From Microbacterium foliorum (GTDB taxonomy: Bacteria > Actinomycetota > Actinomycetes > Actinomycetales > Microbacteriaceae): a stretch of 64,000 nucleotides of DNA. Below the pieces are notes generated by a model, which was not told the origin of the DNA, ran no database searches, and saw only the letters and a program-made list of their open reading frames with translations. The stretch spans positions 3,100,001 to 3,164,000 of the forward strand of contig NZ_CP031425.1 in assembly GCF_003367705.1 (NCBI RefSeq), written 5' to 3'. Positions 1 to 8,600 of the stretch are shown here, one piece after another; position 1 is the first letter of the stretch; every line of letters begins with the position of its first letter. Made by a program: the position numbers and the translations under genes.

Positions 1-409
1 CCGGATCGGGGGTGACGTCGATCGCACGGTGCAGCGTCACCGACGCACCGCCGGCCGCATCGCGCAGCCGCGCCATCGCATCGAGGTCGAGGCGGCCGTC
101 GGCGTCCAGGGCTCCGATCACGACCCCGTGCGCTCCGGCGTCGACGGCCCGGCGCACGTCGCGCTCGGACAGCGCGATCTCGTCGCCGTCGTAGCGGAAG
201 CCCCCCGCTCGGGGCCGGATGAGCACGTGCACCTCGAGTCCGTCTGCGCGGGCCGTCTCCACGGCCAGCTCGACGGTGGCGATCGAGGGCGTCAGCCCGC
301 CGAGCGGCAGCGCCTGAGCGAGCTCCACGCGCGCGGCGCCCACGGCTCGGGCGATGCGGACGCCGGCGGGATCCTGGACGGCGATCTCGATCGCGGGGGT
401 TCGGGTCAC
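1..409 (-). CDS. cutC: CutC family protein (copper homeostasis), 3' end missing
   Basis: This is the N-terminal part (about 136 codons) of a CutC-family TIM-barrel protein; the C-terminus lies beyond the window edge. I read a GTG start at 409. The family signature blocks are visible in order: RVELAQAL, GGLTPS, LIRPRAGGFRY, GVVIGALDADGRLD and LHRAID. CutC proteins were first linked to copper tolerance, but their biochemical role is not firmly established, so the function should be taken as a family name only. The gene is divergent from the MarR gene that starts at 508, so the 98 bases between them carry both promoters. Confidence 0.85.
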   Translation of the reverse strand, partial: MTRTPAIEIAVQDPAGVRIARAVGAARVELAQALPLGGLTPSIATVELAVETARADGLEVHVLIRPRAGGFRYDGDEIALSERDVRRAVDAGAHGVVIGALDADGRLDLDAMARLRDAAGGASVTLHRAIDVTPDP

Positions 410-487
410 CCGACCATTGTGCCCGAGCCGGACTCGCGACCTGGCAGCGTGCGGATCTCCAGCATCGCGGCCCTGTGCGGATTCGGA

Positions 488-504
488 TTAGATAGACTGT
501 CTAA
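488..504. promoter_or_regulatory. Palindromic operator, probably for the adjacent MarR regulator
   Basis: TTAGATAGACTGTCTAA is a 17-bp palindrome with 14 of 16 paired positions matching. It ends three bases before the MarR start codon at 508. MarR proteins usually bind 16-20 bp palindromes overlapping their own promoter, so autorepression of the marR-MFS operon is the natural reading (inference). Confidence 0.7.
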
Positions 505-507
505 GTA

Positions 508-948
508 ATGCCTGCCTCCAATGATCTCCTCCAGCTCACTGCGACCGATCTGCGCATGGCCACCTTCCGCCTCGCCCGACGTCTTCGCTGCGCCCGCGCG
601 GTCGACGAGATGAGCGACGCGCAGCTCGCCGTGCTCGCGACCCTGCGCATGCACGGGCGCCGCACCATCTCCGCTCTCGCGGAGCGCGAGCGGGTCACCG
701 CGCCGTCCATGACGAGCATGATCAACGGCCTCGAGATGCAGGGATATGTCGCGCGCACGCCCGACAGCGACGACCGCCGCCGCGTGCAGGTCGACATCAC
801 CGACGCCGGCACCGAGATCGTCGCGCAGACGATCCGCCGCCGCGACGAGCTGCTCGCCGCGATGCTCGCCGAACTCGATTTCACCCCCGACGAGCTTTCG
901 ACCCTCCGCGAGGCGAGCGAACTGATGCGCCGGGTGGTCGAGCGATGA
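508..948 (+). CDS. MarR-family transcriptional regulator
   Basis: A 146-residue winged-helix regulator of standard MarR length. The recognition helix region TAPSMTSMINGLEMQGYVAR and the wing DDRRRVQVDITDAG are clear, roughly residues 60-110, with N- and C-terminal helices that would form the dimer interface. Its last bases overlap the start of the MFS transporter at 945 (ATGA), so the two are co-translated. The palindrome at 488-504 sits directly before the start, leaving almost no leader. This is the classic arrangement of a MarR repressor controlling an exporter that removes its ligand; the ligand cannot be told from sequence. Confidence 0.93.
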   Translation: MPASNDLLQLTATDLRMATFRLARRLRCARAVDEMSDAQLAVLATLRMHGRRTISALAERERVTAPSMTSMINGLEMQGYVARTPDSDDRRRVQVDITDAGTEIVAQTIRRRDELLAAMLAELDFTPDELSTLREASELMRRVVER

Positions 949-2297
949 GCGCGATGTTCCGTTCGTTCTCGAACATCAACTACCGCATCTGGTTCGCCGG
1001 CGCACTCGTCTCCAATGTCGGCGGATGGATGCAGGCGACCGCCCAGGACTGGGTGGTGCTCACCGAGCTCACCGACAACGACGCCGCCGCCATGGGTGTC
1101 ACGATGGCCCTGCAGTTCGGTCCTCCGCTCGTGCTCGTGAGCCTGACCGGCTGGGTCGCCGACCGGTTCGAGCGGCGACGGATCCTGCTCGCGACCCAGT
1201 CCGCTCTGCTGCTGCTCGCGATCGCGGTGGGCGTGCTGCTGCTGAACGACGTCATGACCCTCCCGATGATGTTCGGCTTCGCCGCGGCGTTCGGTGTCGT
1301 GAACGCCTTCGACGCGCCCGCGCGCCAGGCCTTCGTGTCCGACATGGTCTCGGCCGGTGACACCTCGAACGCGGTCGCCCTCAACTCGGCATCCTTCAAC
1401 CTCGCCCGCATGATCGGGCCCGCCGTCGGCGGTCTGCTGATCGTGGCGATCGGATCCGGCTGGGTGTTCATCGCGAACGCGGTGACGTTCCTGGCGATGC
1501 TCGTCGCCCTGCTCCTGCTGCGCACCTCCCAGCTCGCGCCCCGCCCGAAGAACCGCCGCCCCGGCGGCCTCGCCGAGGGCTTCCGCTACGTCTGGGGCCG
1601 CAGCGACCTACGCGTCGTGTTCGTGACCGTGTTCCTGATCGGCGCGTTCGGCATGAACTTCCCGATCTTCGCCTCGACGATGGCGCTCGAGTTCGGCGCG
1701 GGGGCCGACGGCTACGGCGTGCTGAGCTCGGTGCTCGCGATCGGCTCGCTCGCCGGCGCGCTGCTCTCGGCCCGCCGCGATCGGGCCCGCGTGCGGGTCG
1801 TGATCCTGGCTGCCGGCGGCTTCGGCATCGCCGCCTTCGTGTCGTCCGCGATGCCGACGTATCTCACCTACGCGATCACCCTGACCTTCACCGGATTCAT
1901 GATCGTCACCCTGTTGACGACCGCGAACGGCTACGTGCAGATGACGACCGCCCCGGCACTGCGCGGACGCGTGCTCGCGCTCTACATGGCCGTGATCATG
2001 GGGTCGACGCCGGTGGGCGCGCCCATCGCCGGATGGGTGGCCGACACCTTCGGCCCGCGCAGCGCGATCATGCTGGGCGGCACGGCGGGTCTCATCGCCT
2101 GCGCGATCGGCGCCGCCTGGGTCATCACCTCCGGCCGCCTGCACCGGGCGGAGGACAGTCGCTTCCTGATGACGCTCGACGAGACGAGACCGCTCGACGT
2201 GGTCGATGAGGCCGCCATGCTCGAGCGCACCGACCCGGTGCAGTTCACCGATGGGGCCGCCGCGACCTCACCGATCCGGCTGCCGAAGAAGGACTGA
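945..2297 (+). CDS. MFS transporter, EntS-like exporter
   Basis: A 450-residue major facilitator with about 12 hydrophobic segments spread over residues 15-410 and a soluble tail. The MFS motif A between TM2 and TM3 reads GWVADRFERRRI (residues 69-80). The sequence resembles the MFS_3/enterobactin-exporter group, proton-driven exporters in the plasma membrane. Translational overlap with the MarR regulator suggests substrate-induced export of a toxic or signalling compound. The substrate is unknown. Confidence 0.92.
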   Translation: MSAMFRSFSNINYRIWFAGALVSNVGGWMQATAQDWVVLTELTDNDAAAMGVTMALQFGPPLVLVSLTGWVADRFERRRILLATQSALLLLAIAVGVLLLNDVMTLPMMFGFAAAFGVVNAFDAPARQAFVSDMVSAGDTSNAVALNSASFNLARMIGPAVGGLLIVAIGSGWVFIANAVTFLAMLVALLLLRTSQLAPRPKNRRPGGLAEGFRYVWGRSDLRVVFVTVFLIGAFGMNFPIFASTMALEFGAGADGYGVLSSVLAIGSLAGALLSARRDRARVRVVILAAGGFGIAAFVSSAMPTYLTYAITLTFTGFMIVTLLTTANGYVQMTTAPALRGRVLALYMAVIMGSTPVGAPIAGWVADTFGPRSAIMLGGTAGLIACAIGAAWVITSGRLHRAEDSRFLMTLDETRPLDVVDEAAMLERTDPVQFTDGAAATSPIRLPKKD

Positions 2298-2367
2298 CGG
2301 GCCTCCCGCGCGGATGCCGTTTGTCAATCCCCTGCACGGAGCCTCAGGAGCGACGTAGCGTCGGCTC

Positions 2368-2796
2368 ATGGACCAGAACACAGGACGCACCCCGCACCCC
2401 GAAGAGCCCGCCGAGGGCTCGCCCGAGCAGAACCCGGCGCACAACACCGCCCCCGACGGCCAGTCCTCCTCCGAGCGCGACGAGCTCGAGGGCAACGCCC
2501 AGGGCTCGGCCCAGGGCGGCGCCATCCAGGGCGACAGCTCGCACGGCGAATCGCCCCGCGGCGCGATCCAGGGCGAGGCCGAGGACGGCGACCCCCAGGG
2601 CTCGGCCCAGGGCGGCGCCATCCAGGGTGACAGCTCCCACGGTGAATCTCCGCACGGTGCGATCCAGGGCGATGCGAGCCCCGATCGCGGTGCCGCTCTC
2701 GGGGGCGACGAGACCACCGAGGATCAGCTCACCGCCGAGACCGACGTCGAGCGCGACACCCTGCGCACTCTCGATCCGGACGACTCCCCGGCCTGA
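2368..2796 (+). CDS. Hypothetical acidic repeat protein (GAIQGD repeats)
   Basis: A 142-residue protein that I do not recognise. It is hydrophilic, acidic and rich in Gly, Gln, Ser and Asp, has no signal peptide or membrane segment, and is predicted by composition to be disordered. A 32-residue block containing GSAQGGAIQGDSSHGESP is repeated twice in tandem (96 bp at DNA level, from about 2503 and 2599). An AGGAG sits 17 bases upstream of the ATG, an unusually long spacing. It stands alone between the MFS gene and the convergent rocD gene. Such small disordered proteins are often stress- or desiccation-related in actinobacteria, but nothing here proves that. Confidence 0.65.
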   Translation: MDQNTGRTPHPEEPAEGSPEQNPAHNTAPDGQSSSERDELEGNAQGSAQGGAIQGDSSHGESPRGAIQGEAEDGDPQGSAQGGAIQGDSSHGESPHGAIQGDASPDRGAALGGDETTEDQLTAETDVERDTLRTLDPDDSPA

Positions 2797-2810
2797 CGCC
2801 GAAGAGCCGT

Positions 2811-2843
2811 CGGTGCGGCCCGCGAGGAACGCGGACCGCACCG
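2811..2843. terminator. Hairpin between convergent genes
   Basis: An imperfect stem (CGGTGCGG..CGCG pairing with CGCG..CCGCACCG, 5-base loop) lies between the end of the repeat protein at 2796 and the end of rocD at 2906. It could terminate transcription from both sides; no T-run is present, as is common in high-GC genomes. Confidence 0.5.
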
Positions 2844-2905
2844 CGGAAACGAGGCGCGGGAGTCGAGCCGCCGCAGTCGATGCGCCGCAGTCGAGACGCG
2901 GAGGG

Positions 2906-4108
2906 CTAGGCCCCGAGAACCAGCTTGAGCTGCTCGACGGCCCAGTCCAGTTCCGTCGCGCGGATGACGATCGGCGGCGCGATGCGGATGGTCTGGCCGT
3001 GCGTGTCCTTCACCAGGACGCCCCGGTCGAGGAGCCTCTCGGCGATCTGCCGTCCCGTCCCCCTGGCGGGGTCGATGTCGACTCCGGCCCAGAGTCCCGC
3101 GATGCGCACCTCGGTCACACCGTGGCCGATCAGCGGCTCGAGAGCGGCGCCGAGGTGGGCGCCGAGGGCACGGGCGCGCTCCTGGAACTCCCCCGATTCG
3201 AGCATCTCGACGACCCGCAGGCCCACGGCCGCCGCGAGCGGGTTGCCCCCGAACGTCGACCCGTGCTCCCCCGGGCGGATCACGCCGAGCACGTCGGCAT
3301 CGCCGACGACGGCCGACACCGGAAGGATCCCACCGCCCAGCGCCTTGCCCAGCAGGTACAGATCGGGCACGACGCCTTCGCGGTCGCACGCGAACGTCTC
3401 GCCCACGCGCCCGAGACCGGACTGGATCTCGTCGGCGATGAACAGCACGTTCTTCTCGTCGCAGATCTCACGGATGCGGCGCAGGTATCCCTCGGGCGGG
3501 ATCACCACGCCGCCCTCGCCCTGAATGGGCTCGATGAGCACGGCGGCGGTGTCGTCGGTGATCGCGGCGGCGACGGCATCCGCATCTCCGTACGGGACCG
3601 TGTCGAACCCCGGCGTGTACGGGCCGAAGTCCGCGCGCGCCTCCGCGTCGTCGCTGAAGCTGACGATGGTGGTCGTGCGTCCGTGGAAGTTGCCCGCCGC
3701 GACGATGATGCGCGCACGGCCGTCCGCGATGCCCTTGACCCGGTAGCCCCAGGCGCGGGCCACCTTGATGCCGGTCTCGACGGCCTCGGCGCCGGTGTTC
3801 ATCGGCAGCACCATCTCCTTGCCGGCCAGCGCCGCGAGCGCGGCGGCGAACGGCTCGAGACGGTCGCTCCGGAAGGCGCGGCTGGTCAGCGCGACCCGTC
3901 CGAGCTGTTCCGTCAGTGCCGCCACGAGAGCCGGATGCCGGTGCCCGAAGTTCACGGCCGAATACGCGGCGAGCAGGTCGAGGTAGCGCTTGCCCTCGGC
4001 ATCCGTCACCCAGGCACCCTCACCACGCGCGATCGTGACCGGCAGCGGGTGATAGTTGTGGGCGACGTGCGGCTCGGCCTGCGGCGTGGTCTCAGGGGTC
4101 GCCGTCAT
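2906..4108 (-). CDS. rocD: Ornithine aminotransferase
   Basis: Class-III PLP aminotransferase of about 400 residues that moves the delta-amino group of ornithine to 2-oxoglutarate, giving glutamate-5-semialdehyde/P5C. The PLP lysine lies in LLGKALGGG (about residue 255), the aspartate before it in FIADEIQSG, and the glycine-rich NTGAEAVET loop binds phosphate. An ATG at 4108 is one base after the stop of the upstream hydrolase gene; a GTG at 4117 would add three residues with an overlap. Placement directly after the dimethylargininase-like gene and near putA makes a pathway from guanidino compounds through ornithine to P5C and glutamate. Confidence 0.93.
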   Translation of the reverse strand: MTATPETTPQAEPHVAHNYHPLPVTIARGEGAWVTDAEGKRYLDLLAAYSAVNFGHRHPALVAALTEQLGRVALTSRAFRSDRLEPFAAALAALAGKEMVLPMNTGAEAVETGIKVARAWGYRVKGIADGRARIIVAAGNFHGRTTTIVSFSDDAEARADFGPYTPGFDTVPYGDADAVAAAITDDTAAVLIEPIQGEGGVVIPPEGYLRRIREICDEKNVLFIADEIQSGLGRVGETFACDREGVVPDLYLLGKALGGGILPVSAVVGDADVLGVIRPGEHGSTFGGNPLAAAVGLRVVEMLESGEFQERARALGAHLGAALEPLIGHGVTEVRIAGLWAGVDIDPARGTGRQIAERLLDRGVLVKDTHGQTIRIAPPIVIRATELDWAVEQLKLVLGA

Positions 4109-4109
4109 G

Positions 4110-5036
4110 TCACTCACCGGTTCCTGAGCGCGCGGACGAAGGGCGCAGTTCGAGCGTGCAGCACTTGATGCCGCCGCCGCCGAGCAGCAGCTCCGACAGG
4201 TCGACCATGATCGGGTTGTAGCCGCGCTCGCGCAGCTGCTTCTCGAAGCCCTTGGCGCGGGGGGAGATCACGACGTTGTAGCCGTCGCTCGCCGAGTTCA
4301 GGCCGAAGACCGACCCGTCCTCGTCGGACACGAGGATGGCGTCGGGGAAACGCTCCTCGAGGATCCCGCGGCTCGCGTCGTCGAAGGCTCCCGGCAGATA
4401 GGCGATGTTGGCGCGCTCGGGGCCGCCGTTCTCGACGCCCTGCACCGGATCGAGCACGGCGATCGCGGTGTCGAGGTGGTAGAAGCGGGGATCGACGAGG
4501 TTGAGCGACACGACCTCGCGGTCGAAGACCTCGCCGACCTCGCGGTGGCTGTCGCCGGTGGAGCGGAAGCCGGTGCCCGCGAGGATCACGTCGCCGACGA
4601 GCAGGAAGTCGCCCTCGCCCTCGTTGACCTCTTCGGGGATGACGGTGTCGTAGCCGGCCTCGCGGAACCAGTCGGCGAATGCGGGCGCCTCACCCTGCCG
4701 CTCGACGAAGCGGAACTTCGGCACGTACGCGCGGCCGTCGATCACGAATCCGCCGTTCGCGGTGTAGACCATGTCGGGGTAGTCCGCGAGCGGATCGATC
4801 AGCTCGACCTCGTGCCCCAGCTCGAGGTACAGGTCATGCAGCTTCTGCCACTGGGCGACCGCGTTCGCGGTGTCGGTCGGGCGCGAGGGCTCCATCCACG
4901 GGTTGATCGAGTAGTTGACCGTGAAGTGCGACGGCGTGCACATCAGGTAGCGACGGTGATGGGCGGTGCGGACCGGGGTGGTCTCGGACGTCGACGGGGT
5001 GGTCTCGGACGTCGACGTGGTGGTCTCGACAGACAT
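4110..5036 (-). CDS. ddaH: Dimethylargininase / arginine-deiminase superfamily hydrolase
   Basis: A 308-residue amidinotransferase-fold enzyme. Catalytic residues expected of dimethylarginine dimethylaminohydrolase are present: acidic pair in EGEGD (141-143), His187 in RFYHLDT, and Cys292/Cys293 in GGGGIKCCTLE. It would split methylated arginine to citrulline and an amine, or act on arginine/citrulline-type substrates. The start at 5036 is chosen because GAGGAG lies just upstream; the longer in-frame extension lacks any support. The first 20 residues are a Ser/Thr/Glu duplicate (TSETTPSTSETTP). Tight coupling to rocD suggests the product enters ornithine metabolism. Confidence 0.85.
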   Translation of the reverse strand: MSVETTTSTSETTPSTSETTPVRTAHHRRYLMCTPSHFTVNYSINPWMEPSRPTDTANAVAQWQKLHDLYLELGHEVELIDPLADYPDMVYTANGGFVIDGRAYVPKFRFVERQGEAPAFADWFREAGYDTVIPEEVNEGEGDFLLVGDVILAGTGFRSTGDSHREVGEVFDREVVSLNLVDPRFYHLDTAIAVLDPVQGVENGGPERANIAYLPGAFDDASRGILEERFPDAILVSDEDGSVFGLNSASDGYNVVISPRAKGFEKQLRERGYNPIMVDLSELLLGGGGIKCCTLELRPSSARSGTGE

Positions 5037-5231
5037 GGGGCTCCTCGAACGGATGCGGCGGACGCTGTCCAGGGGCCCGACGGTCCTTCGACCCGCGCCG
5101 CTCGATGAGAGCCGGCGCCCGGGGAAGATGCGACTCGGGCACGCCAGGCTCCATTGTGTCATCCGCCCCTGGACGCCGCCAGAGCCGAGCGGTGTCTCCG
5201 CACGCGCTCATGCGGTTCGAAAGTGCATCGC

Positions 5232-5590
5232 CACGCGCAGCCGGGGTCAATAGTGCACCAGTGCACCGCCGCACGCAGGCGGGGTCGATAGCGCATCACC
5301 AACGCCCGATTCCGGTGCGTTTCTGACCCCGCCCAGTTCGCAGGTGCGTTTCTGACCCCGCATGGAAGGCGCGGACAGCGGATCGCCGGGGATGCCGCGA
5401 CCGAGGCGGATGCCGCGGATGCCGCGGCGGACGTGAGCGCTCAGGCGGGGTCGAAAACGCATCGCCGCACGCAGGCGGGGTCACTAGTGCATCGCCAACG
5501 CCCGATTCCGGTGCGTTTCTGACCCCGCCCAGTTCGCACGTGTGTTTCTGACCCCGCCCAGTTCGCACGTGTGTTTCTGACCCCGCACCG
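5232..5590. repeat. Inverted 29-bp repeat array, locus 1 (two modules)
   Basis: The 600 bases between ddaH and putA contain no gene. Instead there are forward copies of GGCGGGGTC (GGGG at 5243, 5281, 5447, 5477) and inverted copies TTTCTGACCCCGC (GACCCC at 5325, 5354, 5521, 5550, 5579). Inverted copies step by exactly 29 bases. The innermost forward and inverted copies span exactly 50 bases in both modules (5281-5330 and 5477-5526), with CCGATTCCGG-like sequence between them. The same design recurs at about 26 kb and 31.8 kb. Confidence 0.85.
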
Positions 5591-5636
5591 CAGGCGCCGA
5601 GGCGCTTTTCCCACCCCGCACGGCACGACGCAGCGC

Positions 5637-8600
5637 TCAGATGACCGAGGCGCTCCAGTCGTCGGGGTTGCCGTACCGGTGCGCGGTGATCGCGATCGCC
5701 TGCTCGTGCACGAACGGCAGCAGCTCGATGCGTCCGGCGGAGGTGACCTCGCCGTCGTACACCGCGAGGTCGGGGTCTCCCTCGACCGCCTCCGCCAGCG
5801 CCCGATGCAGCGCGGCGACGGAGGTCCGCGGTCCGACCAGGCGCACGCGGCCGGGCCGGGTGTCGGCGTCGAGCAGTTCCGACGCCGCGTCGGAATCGGC
5901 GCCGCGGCCCCGCATCCGTGCGATCCACTCGTCGTCGCTCTCCATGTACACGACCGCGCCGAGGTCGCCGAGCGCGCGACGCACCTCTGCCGGCAGCCCG
6001 ACCGGGGTCGACAGCACGAATGCCGCACCGGCTCGCACGGCGGCGATCACGACGCGCAGGAGCTCCTGCCATCCGGCATCCGCCGTCGCCCTGATCGAGA
6101 CGGGCACGGGCCGGTAGCGGAACAGGTTGCGCTCCACGCCCAGTCGCGACACGTCGCGCACCTGGCCGAACTCACGGTCCCAGGCCAGGGCGTCCGACAG
6201 CGCCGAGCGACGAAGCCACTCGAACGACTCGTAGTCGAGCGACGGCTGCGCCGACTCGATCAGCTCGGTGATGCGGGAGTCGAGGCCGCGCAGGTGCAGC
6301 GTGCTCGACACCGGCCCCGATCCGCTCGACCGCCACGACCCGAGGCCGATCAGGTAGTTCGGTCCTCCTGCCTTCGCGCCGGGACCGACCGATGAGCGCT
6401 TCCACCCGCCGAAGGGCTGCCGCTGCACGATGGCGCCGGTGATCCCGCGATTCACGTAGAGGTTGCCGGCCTGCACGCGGTCGAGCCAGAGCGCGAGCTC
6501 TTCAGGATCCTGCGTGTGCAGCCCCGCCGTCAGCCCGTAGGCCACGGCGTTCTGCAGCTCGATCGCCCGCTCCAGCGTCGGCGCGTGCATCACCCCGAGC
6601 ACCGGGCCGAAGAACTCCTCGAGGTGGAAGCGGGATCCCGGCTGCACACCGACGCGGATGCCGGGACGCCACAGCCGCCCGCTCGGGTCGTCGGCCGACA
6701 CGGCCGGCTCGATGAGCCACTTCTCGTCGCCCTCGAGTTCGGTCAGAGCCCAGGCGAGCTTGCCCTGCGGCCGTTCGATCACCGGCCCCACCTCGGCGAG
6801 CGGATCCGAGGGCCAGCCCACGTGCAGCGAGCGCGTGGCATCGGCCAGCTGACGGGCGAAGCGCTGCGAGCGGCCGACCGGCCCGACGAGGATCGCCAGC
6901 GACGCGGCCGAGCACTTCTGCCCCGCATGTCCGAACGCGCTGCGCACCAGGTCGGAGACGGCGAGGTCGAGATCGGCCGACGCCGTGACGATCATCGCGT
7001 TCTTGCCGCTCGTCTCGGCGAGCAGCGGCAGGTCGGGGCGCCATGAGCGGAACAGCGCGGCGGTCTCCCACGAGCCCGTGAGGATCACGCGGTCGACCGC
7101 ATCGTGTGTGATCAGCGTGCGGCCGAGCTCGCCCTCCTCGATGTCGACGAGGGCGAGCACATCACGAGGCACGCCGGCCTCCCACAGCGTCTCGGCGATC
7201 ACCGCGGCGCAGCGGCGCGACTGCGGAGCCGGCTTGAACACCACTCCGGACCCGGCGGCGAGCGCCGCCAGCACGCCGCCCGCCGGGATCGCGAGCGGGA
7301 AGTTCCAGGGCGGGGTCACGACGGTCACGCGCGCCGGCTCGAACGCGGCGCCGGCGACGGCATCCAGCTCCCTGGCCTTGGCGGCGTAGTAGCGCGCGAA
7401 GTCGACGGCCTCGCTGACCTCGACATCCGCCTCGGCGAAGACCTTGCCGGTCTCGGATGCGGCGACCTCGATGAGCTCGCCGCGCCGGCCCTCGAGTGCG
7501 GCTGCGGCCCGCAGCAGCACCTCGGCCCGCTCGGTGGCCGGACGCGACCCCCACTGTGCGCCGGCATCGTGCACCTCGGAGATCGTGCGCTCGAGCACCT
7601 CGGGGTCGTCGATGCGGGCGGCCTCGATGGTCGCGATGCCGAGCGGGGACTCCGCGATGCGCGCGTGGATGCCGCGCGCCCATTCGCGGTTGGCCGGCAG
7701 CGAGGGGTCGCTGTCGGGGGTGTTGGCGAAACCCGGAGCACCGCCGGTCCCCTCCTCCACCTCCCTGGGCGCGTACACCGCGGTCTCGAGGAACGGCCCC
7801 GTCGTCTCTGCAGACCCCCGGGAGATACCGAGCACGGCCTTGGTGAGCCCCTCCTCGGGGGCGGGGGCCACGGGTACGGGGCGCATCGACTCGTGCACGG
7901 GAGCGAGCCGGTCCTGGGTGCGCCGTGCTCCCTCCCACAGGGTCGGCGATGCGGAGCGCTCGACGGCGTCGAGGAAGCGATCGCGCTCGCGGACGAAGAG
8001 CGTCTCCTCCTCGCCGAGGCGGAAGGCGGCGGAGAGGAAGTTGTCGGTCGACGCGTTCTCCTCGAGTCGTCGCACGAGGTAGCTGATCGCGACGTCGAAC
8101 TCGTCGGGCTTCACGACCGGCACGTACAGCAGCACCTCGCCGACCTCGCGCGAGACCGCCTGCACCTGCCCCTGCGCCATGCCCAGGAGCATCTCGAACT
8201 CGATCGGGGGCTGCCCCGCCTCGGCCACCGCGGTGAGATCCCGCAGTCCGCGTTCTGCGGCGAGCAGCCAGGCGTAGGCGATGCCGAACAGGTTGTGCCC
8301 GGCGATGCCCAGGTGCACGGCCTCGATGTGCTCGAGCTGCAGCGCCCAGTCGAGGCAGCGCAGGTAGTTGGCGTCGGTGTCGATCTTGGTGTCGTAGGTC
8401 GCGGGCGTCCAGCCGTGCATGCGCGCCTCGACGTTCTCCATCGCGAGGTTCGCGCCCTTCACCAGGCGCACCTTGATGGGCGCGCCGCCGTGCTCGACCC
8501 GCTCGCGCGCCCACGCGGTGAGCTGCTGCAGGGCGGGCAGGGCGTCGGGCAGATACGCCTGCAGCACGATCCCCGCCTCGAGTCCGGCCAGACGCGGATC

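Noticed and set aside
2321-4168. Long plus-strand frame over rocD
   Set aside because: It lies antisense to rocD, whose protein is fully conserved; high GC keeps antisense frames open.
4110-5162. 350-residue version of the dimethylargininase-like protein
   Set aside because: The first 42 residues lack homology-like character, and GAGGAG marks the ATG at 5036.
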